DNA of 64,000 nucleotides from Paludibacter sp. (lineage in GTDB: Bacteria; Bacteroidota; Bacteroidia; Bacteroidales; Paludibacteraceae), in the NCBI GenBank assembly GCA_010365115.1, contig JAAFGX010000011.1, positions 59,760 through 123,759 of the forward strand, written 5' to 3'. The translations under genes were made by a program, and so were the position numbers. Below the pieces are notes generated by a model. That model was given only the letters and a program-made list of their open reading frames with translations, ran no database searches and was not told the origin of the DNA. Positions 43,346 through 52,857 of this stretch are shown here, piece after piece; within the stretch, counting starts at the first letter, position 1; every line of letters starts with the position of its first letter.

Positions 43346-43378
43346 AACGGGACTTTCTGAAAGACAGGGAGTCCCGTT
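43346..43378 (+). terminator. Terminator after the M49 peptidase gene
   Basis: A 9-bp stem, AACGGGACT/AGTCCCGTT, then an AT-rich tail. It lies inside the nominal 5' part of the following hydrolase fragment, arguing that this fragment is not a whole gene. Confidence 0.82.
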
Positions 43379-43401
43379 ATATTTTTATATATATTTATCA
43401 T

Positions 43402-43656
43402 TTCAAATGCCCGGTTCTGGCAATTAATGGTGATAAAGATGTACAAGTTCCATATAAAGTAAATCTTCCTGCAATTGAAAAAGCATTAAAAAAAGGTGGC
43501 AATAACAAAGTTACAACAATTGAAATGCCCGGATTAAACCACTTGTTTCAGGAATGTAAAACCGGTTTGCCAACAGAATATGCTCAAATTGAGCAAACAT
43601 TTTCGCCCATGGCATTGGACGCAATTACGAATTGGATTAAAACAAACATTAAATAA
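43402..43656 (+). pseudogene. Remnant of an alpha/beta-hydrolase gene (C-terminal end only)
   Basis: About 85 codons match the last part of secreted alpha/beta hydrolases: FKCPVLAINGDKDVQVP (the strand and loop with the acid residue), then MPGLNHLFQECKTG (catalytic His) and TFSPMALDAITNWIK at the end. The nucleophile elbow and N-terminal two thirds are missing. No start codon precedes the conserved part, and the upstream DNA is a terminator. This is a deletion remnant, still intact in frame, so the loss may be recent. Confidence 0.8.
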
Positions 43657-43665
43657 AATCAACCA

Positions 43666-44580
43666 ATGTCTATTCCCACTGACGAAAATATTAAGCAGCA
43701 TATCAAACAACAAATTGCATTTAACAAAGATAAAAATGTGTTGGCAAAAGAAGAAATTAATTCATTACAATTGATTGAAGTAACGCCATCATTGGTGGAA
43801 TCAATCCGCAACATGGATCCTGAAACTGAATTGGAGATGATTGATTTCCTTGCCGATGAGGCATTGCAGGAATTTTGTCGTGTCAATCAATATTTTGCTT
43901 TCAATTCATACTCTGTAACTGAATTAAAATCAATTTATTCATTACTCAACAAAAATATTCGCAAATTAGATATCCATCCGGATCAAGAAACATTAAATGC
44001 ATTGAGTCAGCAACATTATGAAAACCTATGCAATTGGTTGGTTCAAACAAATGCTTTTGCCGGTGAAATGTATTCTCCCGATCAGGAATTTGCACAACCA
44101 GTTGCTTGTTCGGAATATGCACCTGACTTGCAACTGGCTATATTTCAGATCAAAATTGAAAATTTGCGCAAACCGATGTTGGATGTGGGTTGCGGTCGAG
44201 AAATGAATTTAGTAAATTTCCTCCGCGATAATGGATTAGAAGCATACGGAATTGATCGGTTTGAGAATGAAAATCCGTATTATCAAAAGGCAGATTGGTT
44301 AGAATATAGTTTTGAAAACGAAAAATGGGGAACGATTATTAGTAACCTTGGATTTTCTAACCATTTTATTCACCACAATTTACGGGCTGATGGTAATTAT
44401 CGTGAATATGCGCAAAAGTACATGGAAATTTTACAATCGCTTCAACCTAATGGAAGCTTTTATTATGCACCAGACCTCCCTTTTATAGAAATGCATTTGG
44501 ACAAATCAAAATATCATTGCACAAACTTTGCCATCGCAGGATACGACTTTAAGGCAAGCCAAATTACGAAGATTGGCTAA
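43666..44580 (+). CDS. SAM-dependent methyltransferase-like protein
   Basis: A 304-residue protein. The C-terminal half has MLDVGCGREMNLVNFLRDNG followed by EAYGIDRFEN, the motif I and acidic loop of class I methyltransferases. The N-terminal 150 residues are helical and match no family I recognise. IISNLGFSNHFIHH could be motif IV. Substrate unknown. It starts nine bases after the hydrolase remnant and precedes the proS promoter. Confidence 0.7.
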   Translation: MSIPTDENIKQHIKQQIAFNKDKNVLAKEEINSLQLIEVTPSLVESIRNMDPETELEMIDFLADEALQEFCRVNQYFAFNSYSVTELKSIYSLLNKNIRKLDIHPDQETLNALSQQHYENLCNWLVQTNAFAGEMYSPDQEFAQPVACSEYAPDLQLAIFQIKIENLRKPMLDVGCGREMNLVNFLRDNGLEAYGIDRFENENPYYQKADWLEYSFENEKWGTIISNLGFSNHFIHHNLRADGNYREYAQKYMEILQSLQPNGSFYYAPDLPFIEMHLDKSKYHCTNFAIAGYDFKASQITKIG

Positions 44581-44601
44581 GAATAATTGCTGAAAAATGA
44601 T

Positions 44602-44609
44602 TACCTTTG
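44602..44609 (+). promoter_or_regulatory. Candidate -7 element of proS
   Basis: TACCTTTG, followed by CACTCC, is a strong -7 match. It lies about 100 bases before the start. A -33 TTTG at the right distance is missing. Confidence 0.5.
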
Positions 44610-44710
44610 CACTCCAAAATATTTCCAGCAGATTACCCAGAAATTCGAAGATAAGAAATTAGCGTTCTTCTGCGGAAAACATTTATACTACAGATTACAA
44701 CAAAAAATTT

Positions 44711-46183
44711 ATGGCAAAAGAATTGACAACGCGCAGCGAAAACTACTCACAATGGTATAATGATTTAGTGATAAAAGCCGATTTGGCTGAAAGTTCAGCC
44801 GTGCGTGGATGCATGGTGATAAAACCTTATGGATATGCCATTTGGGAAAAAATACAGGCAGAGCTGGACCGAATGTTCAAAGAAACAGGTCACGTAAATG
44901 CATATTTTCCATTGTTTATTCCCAAATCGTTTTTGAGTAAAGAAGCCGAACATGTAGATGGTTTTGCAAAAGAATGTGCTGTGGTAACTCACCATCGACT
45001 GATGGCAAGTCCCGATGGTAAAGGGCTAATTGTTGACCCTGAGGCAAAACTGGAAGAGGAACTTATTGTTCGCCCAACTTCTGAAACTATTATCTGGAGC
45101 ACTTATAAAAACTGGATTCAGTCGTACCGAGATCTTCCATTATTGATTAATCAATGGGCGAATGTGGTTCGCTGGGAAATGCGTACACGTTTATTTCTAC
45201 GTACCACCGAGTTTCTTTGGCAAGAAGGTCACACAGCACACGCTACAGAAGCAGAAGCGGTGGAAGAAGCCCGCAAAATGCTGGAAGTTTATGCCGACTT
45301 TGCCGAACGCTTTATGGCAGTTCCGGTATTGAAAGGTGTAAAATCGGCCAACGAACGTTTTGCTGGGGCTTTAGATACGTATTGCATTGAAGCATTGATG
45401 CAAGATGGAAAAGCATTGCAAGCCGGAACTTCCCATTTTCTAGGACAAAATTTTGCAAAAGCCTTTGAAGTGACTTTTATGGACAAAAGCAACAAACTGG
45501 ATTATGTCTGGGCTACTTCATGGGGAGTTTCTACTCGTTTAATGGGTGCTTTGATCATGACTCACTCCGACGACCACGGACTTGTCCTCCCTCCTAACCT
45601 CGCTCCTTTTCAGGTAGTTATTGTACCGATTTATAAAAATGACGAACAATTGGAAGCAATTTCGGAAAAAGTTGCTTACATCACAGCCAAACTTAAAGCA
45701 TTAGGAATTAGTGTGAAATTTGACAATAATGACAATAAAAAACCAGGTTGGAAATTTGCCGAATATGAATTAAAAGGCGTTCCGTTGCGCTTGGCTATGG
45801 GAGCCCGCGATTTGGAAAATGGAACTGTAGAAGTTGCTCGCCGTGATACCATGACAAAAGAAACCGTATCGATTGAAGGAATTGAAATCTATATTGATCA
45901 ATTACTGAAAGATATTCAAACAAATATTTTCCAGAAAGCGTATGACTATCGTGCTTCTGTTACCCGCGACGTAAATTCTTATGACGAATTTAAAGTAGAA
46001 ATTGAAAAAGGCGGATTCCTAATGTGCTATTGGGATGGAACACCCGAAACAGAAGAAAAAATCAAAGATGACACCAAAGCCACGATCCGTTGTATCCCTT
46101 TAAATGGCGATATTACTCCGGGCGTTTGTATGGTAACGGGGAAACCTTCAACTCAACGTGTCGTTTTTGCCAGAGCATATTGA
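44711..46183 (+). CDS. proS: Prolyl-tRNA synthetase (eukaryote/archaeal-like type)
   Basis: A 490-residue class II synthetase charging tRNA-Pro. Motif 2 is visible around [20 protein letters not shown], and motif 3 near [20 protein letters not shown]. The anticodon-binding domain follows ([12 protein letters not shown]), and the protein ends VVFARAY, typical of the short form without the INS editing domain. E. coli ProRS, by contrast, is about 570 residues with the insertion. This form is normal in Bacteroidota. Confidence 0.97.
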   Translation: MAKELTTRSENYSQWYNDLVIKADLAESSAVRGCMVIKPYGYAIWEKIQAELDRMFKETGHVNAYFPLFIPKSFLSKEAEHVDGFAKECAVVTHHRLMASPDGKGLIVDPEAKLEEELIVRPTSETIIWSTYKNWIQSYRDLPLLINQWANVVRWEMRTRLFLRTTEFLWQEGHTAHATEAEAVEEARKMLEVYADFAERFMAVPVLKGVKSANERFAGALDTYCIEALMQDGKALQAGTSHFLGQNFAKAFEVTFMDKSNKLDYVWATSWGVSTRLMGALIMTHSDDHGLVLPPNLAPFQVVIVPIYKNDEQLEAISEKVAYITAKLKALGISVKFDNNDNKKPGWKFAEYELKGVPLRLAMGARDLENGTVEVARRDTMTKETVSIEGIEIYIDQLLKDIQTNIFQKAYDYRASVTRDVNSYDEFKVEIEKGGFLMCYWDGTPETEEKIKDDTKATIRCIPLNGDITPGVCMVTGKPSTQRVVFARAY

Positions 46184-46215
46184 TTTGGTTCAATATCTCA
46201 AAACTTATTTTTCAC

Positions 46216-46251
46216 AAAAGAGGCTGAATCAAAATTGATTCAGCCTCTTTT
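46216..46251. terminator. Bidirectional terminator between proS and sulfatase-maturase gene
   Basis: A perfect 15-bp stem, AAAAGAGGCTGAATC/GATTCAGCCTCTTTT, with a 6-base loop, lies between convergent genes. Confidence 0.93.
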
Positions 46252-46266
46252 GTAATAATAAAATAT

Positions 46267-47505
46267 CTATTTCTTAGTATATGATTTTGCCCATTCCATT
46301 ACATTGGCAGGTGATCGTTTAAAAAACAATTCATTTGCCATAAATTCCATATAAGGTTTTGTGTGTTTGAAGAATGAATAATAACCTTCGCATAAATAAT
46401 TCAATCCCGGTTCGCCTGTTTTCGTTGAAATTATACGATTTTTAGGACATTCACCGTTACACATTTTCAAAAACTCGCATTGACGGCATTGATTGGGCAA
46501 TAAATCCCTTTTATCGGCACCAAAACGCAATTGTTTTGGAGAAAATACCATTTCAAATATGGTGTGGGTTTTAATATTTCCTATTTTATATTCGGGAAAA
46601 ACATAGTGGTCGCAAGCATACACATCGCCGTTGAATTCCATTACAGTAGCATGACCACAGGTTTCTCCAAAAATACATACACCGGGCATTTCACCTACTG
46701 CACCTGCCAACGTAGAGTCAAACAGTTGAACATAATATTTTCCAACATCCTTTTTAATCCATTCATTGAAAATGGCGATATAGAACTCCCCGAATTTCTT
46801 TGCACTAACTGTCCATGGAGCTAAAACAGCATCGTCAGCACCTTCGGGTGGAAGCAAATTTAAACCATCGGTACGCAATGATGACATTTGTTCCACAATA
46901 GGCGAAAATTGCATGTAATTACTGCCAATTTCTTTGAAAAAATTATAAATTTCCAGTGGGTAGTTAACATTATAATCATTAATAACAGAAAGTGTATTAA
47001 ACTCCACTTCGTGTTTTTGAAGCAACTCAATGCCACGCATTACTTGCTGGAATGTTGCTTTTCCGCCTTTATTTTTACGATAAATATCATGACAATGTTC
47101 TGGACCGTCAATTGATATTCCGATCAGGAAATTATTGTCTTTGAAAAATTTACACCATTCATCAGTCAATAATGTTCCATTCGTTTGTAATGAATTATCA
47201 ATTTTTCGTCCACGTCCGTATTTTCGCTGATACGTTAGCACTTTGCGGTAAAAAGATATATCACGCAATAAAGTTTCACCGCCGTGCCAGGTAAACAAAA
47301 CTTCGGGAACCGGTTGAGCCTGGATATAACTTTCAATGTATGTTTCGAGCGTATCGTCGCTCATTTGCAAGTTTTTTCTATTTTCGTACAGTTTTTCCTT
47401 TTCCAGATAGTAACAATACGAACAGTTCAAGTTACAACTTGAACCAATTGGTTTTGCCATCACATAAGTGGGCATGGAAAGCGGATTGAATGCTATAGTT
47501 TTCAT
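46267..47505 (-). CDS. Anaerobic sulfatase-maturating enzyme (radical SAM, SPASM domain)
   Basis: A 412-residue radical SAM enzyme that converts an active-site Cys or Ser of sulfatases to formylglycine without oxygen. The radical cluster motif is SCNLNCSYCYYLEKE (C-x3-C-x2-C). VLFTWHGGETLLRDISF is the usual second segment. The C-terminal SPASM clusters are seen in GVCIFGETCGHATV, DVYACDHYVFPE and QCRQCEFLKMCNGECPKNR. Length is typical of anSME. No sulfatase gene is in the window, so its clients are elsewhere. A perfect 11-bp hairpin lies 30-58 bases upstream. Confidence 0.92.
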   Translation of the reverse strand: MKTIAFNPLSMPTYVMAKPIGSSCNLNCSYCYYLEKEKLYENRKNLQMSDDTLETYIESYIQAQPVPEVLFTWHGGETLLRDISFYRKVLTYQRKYGRGRKIDNSLQTNGTLLTDEWCKFFKDNNFLIGISIDGPEHCHDIYRKNKGGKATFQQVMRGIELLQKHEVEFNTLSVINDYNVNYPLEIYNFFKEIGSNYMQFSPIVEQMSSLRTDGLNLLPPEGADDAVLAPWTVSAKKFGEFYIAIFNEWIKKDVGKYYVQLFDSTLAGAVGEMPGVCIFGETCGHATVMEFNGDVYACDHYVFPEYKIGNIKTHTIFEMVFSPKQLRFGADKRDLLPNQCRQCEFLKMCNGECPKNRIISTKTGEPGLNYLCEGYYSFFKHTKPYMEFMANELFFKRSPANVMEWAKSYTKK

Positions 47506-47535
47506 TTAGGAACGATTGTAAATCAAAGAATTTTG

Positions 47536-47563
47536 AATAGTTGAATTTCAAGATTCAACTATT
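47536..47563. other. Hairpin upstream of the sulfatase-maturase gene
   Basis: AATAGTTGAAT/ATTCAACTATT, a perfect 11-bp inverted repeat with a 6-base loop. On the minus strand it would fall in the 5' untranslated region. On the plus strand it is followed by TTTT, so it could be a terminator remnant. The rest of the gap (47506-47803) has nothing else clear except the hairpin at 47733-47760. Confidence 0.6.
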
Positions 47564-47732
47564 TTTATTCATTGAATATTAAAATAAATACTCTTTAATA
47601 ATTGTAGCGTAAAAGTATCAAAAAAAGGATGAAGAGCTCTTTAAGTTATGTTTATTTATAAAAAAAAGATGTAATTAAAAGCATTTATCAATAATAATCA
47701 TCAGATTAAAACTTCAATTGGAAAATAATAAA

Positions 47733-47760
47733 ATGGTCGAAATCTTTCGATACCGACCAT
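47733..47760 (-). terminator. Hairpin after the DnaJ-KTSC gene
   Basis: ATGGTCG/CGACCAT stem, with an inner TCGAAA/TTTCGA stem. It lies about 45 bases after the stop of the minus-strand gene, followed by ATTTTATTATTTT on that strand. Confidence 0.6.
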
Positions 47761-47803
47761 AAATTATACTCAAAACTTATCCGCGAAACGTCAAAATAAC
47801 ACT

Positions 47804-48253
47804 TTAGACTAATTCAGTTTGTTTTTTTGATTTCCGATACAGATAGGAATTCATAATGTTTCTTTTTGCAAATCGAAATTGTTTATCTGCGTTGATTAAT
47901 TTGGTGTAAATATTTTTTGATACTCCAAAATATTCGTATGTAGAACCATCTAAAAAGGTGATTTCTAACAGTTGTCCTTTGTGTTGAAAATCTGCAATTC
48001 CCGATTCTGATGTAATGGTTTTGTATTCTTCTTCGTTTGCAGCTTTTGTTTCTGGCGCTATACTTACCAGAAAATGATAAGCATCAATAATTTGTCGACT
48101 TTTTATTTCTGCTTCTAGCTTCTGTTCATCTTCATTTTGAAATTTATCAGGATGCCATTCTTTTACTAAATTTCGGTAAGTAGTTTTTAATTTTTTAAGA
48201 TCTGTATCTTGTTCAACATTAAATAATTTCTTGTATTCGTTTATACGCTTCAT
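47804..48253 (-). CDS. DnaJ-domain protein with C-terminal KTSC domain
   Basis: A 149-residue two-domain protein. The N-terminal J-domain (residues 5-65) has LVKEWHPDKFQNEDEQ with the H-P-D tripeptide that stimulates DnaK ATPase. The C-terminal part, ITFLDGSTYEYFGVSKNIY with FRFAKRNIMNSYLYRK, matches the KTSC domain, a small domain often found alone or in nucleic-acid-related proteins. A substrate-specific co-chaperone is a reasonable guess; function unknown. A -7 element is at 48313-48320. Confidence 0.85.
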   Translation of the reverse strand: MKRINEYKKLFNVEQDTDLKKLKTTYRNLVKEWHPDKFQNEDEQKLEAEIKSRQIIDAYHFLVSIAPETKAANEEEYKTITSESGIADFQHKGQLLEITFLDGSTYEYFGVSKNIYTKLINADKQFRFAKRNIMNSYLYRKSKKQTELV

Positions 48254-48598
48254 AAATTGCTCTCTTCTGTAAAAATTTTGTTATTATTTGATTTGCTGTT
48301 TATTATCGGCTGCAAAGATACGGATTTTATAGGTCAGAATACCAAAAATGTATCATTTATCTCAAAAACAGATAATAGAATGTTAAATAAAACAGAAACG
48401 AGCGATTTCAATGAACAACATTTTTTGTATTATATAAAATACTCATTCAAAATAACTTGATTCAAATTGCTTGATTTTTTTATTCAATTTTTATTCAAAT
48501 AAGTTAAAAATAAAAACTTTTGCGGATTAATTCTGTTTTCAATATTGAATCATGTGTTATATTAAGAAAAACAAAACTAATTTTATCATTTTTTTAGA
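48254..48598. promoter_or_regulatory. Intergenic region with a -7 element for the DnaJ-KTSC gene
   Basis: TATCTTTG on the minus strand at 48313-48320 is an exact -7 match, 60 bases before the DnaJ-KTSC start; a TTTG lies 22 bases further upstream. The remainder, towards the M1 peptidase, is very AT-rich. No clear promoter for that gene was found and a short frame at 48257-48460 is judged spurious. Confidence 0.45.
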
Positions 48599-50572
48599 AT
48601 GCAAACCATGAAAACAGCAACTTACTATCTGATTTTTATCGCTTTATCAGTCTATAATTGTAATTTTCTATTTGCTCAGGAGAATCGGGTTTTAAAAAAC
48701 GACCTAAATTTTTCAATGACCGATAAACCGTTTTTTAAAAATCAACAGAGAATTCCTCAACCAATAACCACCAATAATTACGATCTGAAATACCATAGGT
48801 TTAATTGGGTTATTGATCCTGCTCAGCGATTCATTTCTGGATCGGTAACTTCTTACTTTGTAGCTACACAGGAGCAACTGAACAGCATTCAATTTCAGTT
48901 GAGTGCAAGTATGTCAGCGGATTCGGCAGTTTACAATGGTAAAACGCTCGAAATAAACCATACTGGAAATTTGATTACCATTCCCTTAAACCCTTTTGTT
49001 TCATTAGGAAAATTTGATTCATTAACTGTATTTTATCATGGCATTCCGGAGCAGAATGGTTCTGGCTCATTTGTAAATTACGTTCACAACGGAGTACCGA
49101 GCATGTGGACGCTGTCTGAACCATATGGCGCATCCGATTGGTGGCCATCCAAGAATAATTTAAATGATAAAATTGATTCAATAGATGTATTTGTTGTCAT
49201 GCCGAAAGGAAATCATGCTGCAAGTAATGGCATATTAGTGAGTGAAATACCCTATGGTGATAATTCTACACTTGCACACTGGAAGCATCGATACCCGATT
49301 GTATCTTATCTTGTTGCAGTAGCAGTTACAAATTATGCCAGATATTCAGATTATTATAAAATAGGTTCGGACTCTATTGAAATTTTGAACTATGTATATC
49401 CCGAAGATTCGACAGAACTCAGAGCCAAAACACCAGAACTTTTAAAAAGTATGGCACTATTTGAACAACTCTTCTCCCCGTATCCATTTAAAAAAGAAAA
49501 GTACGGTCATGCTCAAACAAATATGTCGGGTGGAATGGAACACCAAACCATGACTTTTTTAGGAAAAAGTTCGTTTGATTTTTATATAATGACCCACGAA
49601 TTGGCACATCAATGGTTTGGTGATATGATAACCTGTGGTTCATGGCAAGACATCTGGTTGAACGAAGGATTTGCGACTTATTGTTATGCATTATCGCTCG
49701 AATATTTGTATAGCGAAGTAAAATTTAAGGATTATTTGAAAGAAATGAGTCATTATATAACAACAAAACAACAAGGATCTGTTTTTTGTAATGACACAAC
49801 AAATGTTTCTAGAATTTTTAGTGGTGGATTATCATATTATAAAGGAGCAATTTTATTAAACATGCTACGGTGGGTTCTGGGTGACAATGATTTTTTTCAG
49901 GGCATAAGAAATTATTTAAACGATCCTGAATTGAAATATGGATTTGCACTTACTCAGAAATTAAAAATGCATTTCGAAAATCAATCAGGAAAAGATTTGT
50001 CTGAATTTTTTGAAGACTGGTTTTATGGTACAGGAGTTCCTGCTTATAATATTCAAATAAAACAACAACTGAATTTAAACGCCTCAACAACAATACTTCA
50101 GACCCAATACGAGAGTGATGTCAGTTTCTTTGACATGATATTACCTATTAAATTCATAGGAGAAAAAAAGGATACTACAATCCTATTTAACCACACATTT
50201 TCTGGTCAGACTTTTGAATTTAAGCCAGATTTCAAAATAGACAGTGTAATATTTGACCCGGAAATCAAAATTTTATACCGTAAAGCAGAAATAATACTGA
50301 ATCAAGTTTCATCAATTCAAGATAATATTGAAGATAAGATATTAATCCTTTCAAATCCAGCTAAAGGAATTCTTAATATTCACGTAAAATCTGGTAGTAT
50401 AAATTATTTAAAAATATTCAATTTAGAAGGAAAATCAGAAAATGTTAAACTTGTAAAACAAGAAAATACACTTTTGGAGCTAGATATTCAGAATCTTCAG
50501 CCGGGAATGTATATCCTTAAAATTGGAACAAGTGAATGGACAGAAACAAAAAAGTTTATTGTAATAAAATAA
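48599..50572 (+). CDS. M1-family aminopeptidase with type IX secretion sorting domain
   Basis: A 657-residue secreted zinc aminopeptidase. A signal peptide (about residues 1-27) precedes the M1 N-terminal domain. The exopeptidase motif is SGGMEHQTMTF (family GxMEN). The zinc site is THELAHQWFGDMIT (H-E-x-x-H) with NEGFATY supplying the second Glu. The final 80 residues (LSNPAKGILNIHVKSGSINY to WTETKKFIVIK) form a type A C-terminal sorting domain, so the protein should leave the cell through the SprA system and may be retained on the surface. Single gene, with a terminator after it. Confidence 0.94.
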   Translation: MQTMKTATYYLIFIALSVYNCNFLFAQENRVLKNDLNFSMTDKPFFKNQQRIPQPITTNNYDLKYHRFNWVIDPAQRFISGSVTSYFVATQEQLNSIQFQLSASMSADSAVYNGKTLEINHTGNLITIPLNPFVSLGKFDSLTVFYHGIPEQNGSGSFVNYVHNGVPSMWTLSEPYGASDWWPSKNNLNDKIDSIDVFVVMPKGNHAASNGILVSEIPYGDNSTLAHWKHRYPIVSYLVAVAVTNYARYSDYYKIGSDSIEILNYVYPEDSTELRAKTPELLKSMALFEQLFSPYPFKKEKYGHAQTNMSGGMEHQTMTFLGKSSFDFYIMTHELAHQWFGDMITCGSWQDIWLNEGFATYCYALSLEYLYSEVKFKDYLKEMSHYITTKQQGSVFCNDTTNVSRIFSGGLSYYKGAILLNMLRWVLGDNDFFQGIRNYLNDPELKYGFALTQKLKMHFENQSGKDLSEFFEDWFYGTGVPAYNIQIKQQLNLNASTTILQTQYESDVSFFDMILPIKFIGEKKDTTILFNHTFSGQTFEFKPDFKIDSVIFDPEIKILYRKAEIILNQVSSIQDNIEDKILILSNPAKGILNIHVKSGSINYLKIFNLEGKSENVKLVKQENTLLELDIQNLQPGMYILKIGTSEWTETKKFIVIK

Positions 50573-50573
50573 C

Positions 50574-50605
50574 AAGAGCCACTTCCACAAAAGGAAGTAG
50601 CTCTT
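50574..50605. terminator. Bidirectional terminator between M1 peptidase and ilvC
   Basis: AAGAGC(c)ACTTCC/GGAAGT(a)GCTCTT with a 6-base loop, between convergent genes. Confidence 0.88.
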
Positions 50606-50630
50606 ATATTCTCAATTTATTTAATGAATT

Positions 50631-52109
50631 TTATTCAACTACTTTTTTCATGGCAGTCATTGCAGCACGAAGTTCAGCACCACAAATTTCGATTGAATGG
50701 TTACGGATAGCTGCATTTATTTTCACTAATTCGAAGTTATCAATATGCGCTTCGGCAGTAGCATTGAAGTTTTTACCAATAATGTTTGTATCTACTTTTT
50801 TCATAAAGTCAGCTAAAAGTGGTTTACAAGCATGATCGAACAAATAGCAACCGTATTCGGCAGTATCAGAAATTACACGGTTCATTTCAAACAATTTCTT
50901 GCGGGCAATCGTATTTGCAATAAGTGGAGTTTCGTGTAACGATTCGTAGTAAGCCGATTCGTTTTTAATACCCGAGCAAGTCATGGTTTCGTAAGCCAAT
51001 TCAACACCCGATTTTACAAATGCAACCATCAACGTAGCGTTATCAAAATACTCTTGTTCAGATATTTCAACGTCACCAGCCGGAGTTTTCTCAAAAGCAG
51101 TTTCGCCGGTCGCTGCACGCCACGATAAAAGGTTTTTGTCGCCCGCAGCCCAGTCTTCCATCATGGTTTTTGAGAATTCAGCAGACAAAATATCGTCCAT
51201 GTGTTTAATAAACAATGGACGCATAATTTCTTTCAATTCTTCTGAAATTTTGAAAGCTTCAACTTTTGCAGGGTTCGACAAACGATCCATCATGTGAGTA
51301 ATACCGCCAATTTTCAGTGCTTCGGTAATCACTTCCCAACCATACTGTACAAGCTTAGAGGCATATCCTTTTTCTATTCCATTTTCAACCATTTTATTGA
51401 AGCTAAGAATAGAACCGGTTTGCAATAAACCACAAAGAATGGTTTGCTCGCCCATTAAATCTGATTTTACCTCAGCTACAAACGAAGAAAGTAATACACC
51501 TGCTTTATGACCGCCAGTTCCAACGCAATATGCTTTTGCAATTTCCAACCCATCTCCATTCGGATCATTGTCGGCATGTACAGCGATAAGGGTAGGAACA
51601 CCGAAGCCACGAAGATACTCTGCACGAACTTCTGAAGCTGGCGATTTTGGTGCAATCATTACAACGGTAATGTCTTTGCGAATTTGAGTTCCTTCTTCCA
51701 CAATGTTGAAACCGTGAGAATAAGACAAGCAAGCATCTTTTTTCATCAAAGGCACAACAGCGTTTACCACTGATGTGTGTTGTTTGTCAGGAGCAAGATT
51801 AGAAACCAAATCAGCGGTAGGAATCAATTCTTCAAAAGTTCCCACTTTAAAGCCATTATCAGTTGCGTTTACAAAAGAAGCACGTTTGTTATCGATAGCT
51901 TCCTGACGCAATGCGTACGAAACATCCAAGCCGCTGTCGCGCATATTTTGACCCTGAGCCAAACCTTGAGCACCGCAACCGATGATAACGATTTTTTTAC
52001 CAACAAGTTTCTTAACTCCATCAGCGAATTCGCTGCTTTGCATAAAATCACATTTTCCTAGTTCCTGAACTTTCAGGCGATGTGGTAGTGAACTGAAATA
52101 ATTTGCCAT
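50631..52109 (-). CDS. ilvC: Ketol-acid reductoisomerase (class II)
   Basis: A 492-residue enzyme converting acetolactate or acetohydroxybutyrate to dihydroxy acids in valine, leucine and isoleucine synthesis. The NADPH site is [20 protein letters not shown]. Metal and substrate residues are in the two knotted C-terminal domains ([18 protein letters not shown] and [20 protein letters not shown]). The length marks the long class II form found in enterics, plants and Bacteroidota. It is the last gene of the ilvDBNC operon, 80 bases after ilvN. Confidence 0.98.
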   Translation of the reverse strand: MANYFSSLPHRLKVQELGKCDFMQSSEFADGVKKLVGKKIVIIGCGAQGLAQGQNMRDSGLDVSYALRQEAIDNKRASFVNATDNGFKVGTFEELIPTADLVSNLAPDKQHTSVVNAVVPLMKKDACLSYSHGFNIVEEGTQIRKDITVVMIAPKSPASEVRAEYLRGFGVPTLIAVHADNDPNGDGLEIAKAYCVGTGGHKAGVLLSSFVAEVKSDLMGEQTILCGLLQTGSILSFNKMVENGIEKGYASKLVQYGWEVITEALKIGGITHMMDRLSNPAKVEAFKISEELKEIMRPLFIKHMDDILSAEFSKTMMEDWAAGDKNLLSWRAATGETAFEKTPAGDVEISEQEYFDNATLMVAFVKSGVELAYETMTCSGIKNESAYYESLHETPLIANTIARKKLFEMNRVISDTAEYGCYLFDHACKPLLADFMKKVDTNIIGKNFNATAEAHIDNFELVKINAAIRNHSIEICGAELRAAMTAMKKVVE

Positions 52110-52189
52110 TTTTTTAGTTTTTAAGTCCCTAAAATAATTAAATTTATTATTGATAGGGAATTACATATTTTGTTTATCTTTATTTTTGT

Positions 52190-52735
52190 CTACTTAATTC
52201 CATATTTTGCCTGAATTCCATCAAGCATATCGGTTAATCGCTCTACTTTAGAGCGTGAAATTGCAACCCTACCCGACCGTATAAATTGTAACACTCCAAT
52301 AGTTTCGCTTAGTTCGTCGAATAATTGTTGCGTTTCTTCATAATGTCCTGCTTTTTGTAAAACTACAAAATCGCAGTTCATTTCCAAAATTCTGATATGG
52401 TATTTTCGTATTAAATCCTCTACAGAACCTTTTTCAAGGAGTTTATCAGTGGCAACTTTGTACAATGCTATTTCCTGAAAAACCAAACCTTCGTCTGTAT
52501 TGTAATACGCTTTCAAGATATCAACGCGTTTATCAATTTGTTGTACCACTTTTACAACTACATCTTCGGTACTATAAAGTGTAATTGTAAATTTATGAAT
52601 ACCCTTAATTGCTGATGGTGAAACCGAAAGTGTTTCAATATTCAGTCCACGACGTGTAAAAATAATAGTTATTTGATTCAACAAACCAACTGTATTTTCC
52701 GAAAAAACTGTGATTGTATATAATGTATTTTCCAT
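52190..52735 (-). CDS. ilvN: Acetolactate synthase small (regulatory) subunit
   Basis: A 181-residue regulatory subunit. The N-terminal ACT domain reads YTITVFSENTVGLLNQITII and RGLNIETLSVSPSA, which binds valine for feedback inhibition in characterised relatives. The C-terminal ACT-like half has IRKYHIRILEMNCDFVVLQK. It lies between the large-subunit gene and ilvC on the same strand. IlvH is an equivalent name for this subunit. Confidence 0.96.
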   Translation of the reverse strand: MENTLYTITVFSENTVGLLNQITIIFTRRGLNIETLSVSPSAIKGIHKFTITLYSTEDVVVKVVQQIDKRVDILKAYYNTDEGLVFQEIALYKVATDKLLEKGSVEDLIRKYHIRILEMNCDFVVLQKAGHYEETQQLFDELSETIGVLQFIRSGRVAISRSKVERLTDMLDGIQAKYGIK

Positions 52736-52857
52736 ATTGTAAATTCATAATCCATCATCCAAATATCAATAGGGAGACAGAGAATCAAGTTAGTAAAAAT
52801 ATTTATTTTTATCGTTCATTTAAAACGCAATTCACGTAATAAAGAACACAGAAATTA

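Noticed and set aside
48257..48460. 67-codon frame beginning with TTG and looking like a small lipoprotein (FIIGCKD)
   Set aside because: It begins in the promoter region of the divergent DnaJ-KTSC gene, crosses that gene's -7 element, has no ATG or ribosome site and no conserved content beyond a chance hydrophobic start.
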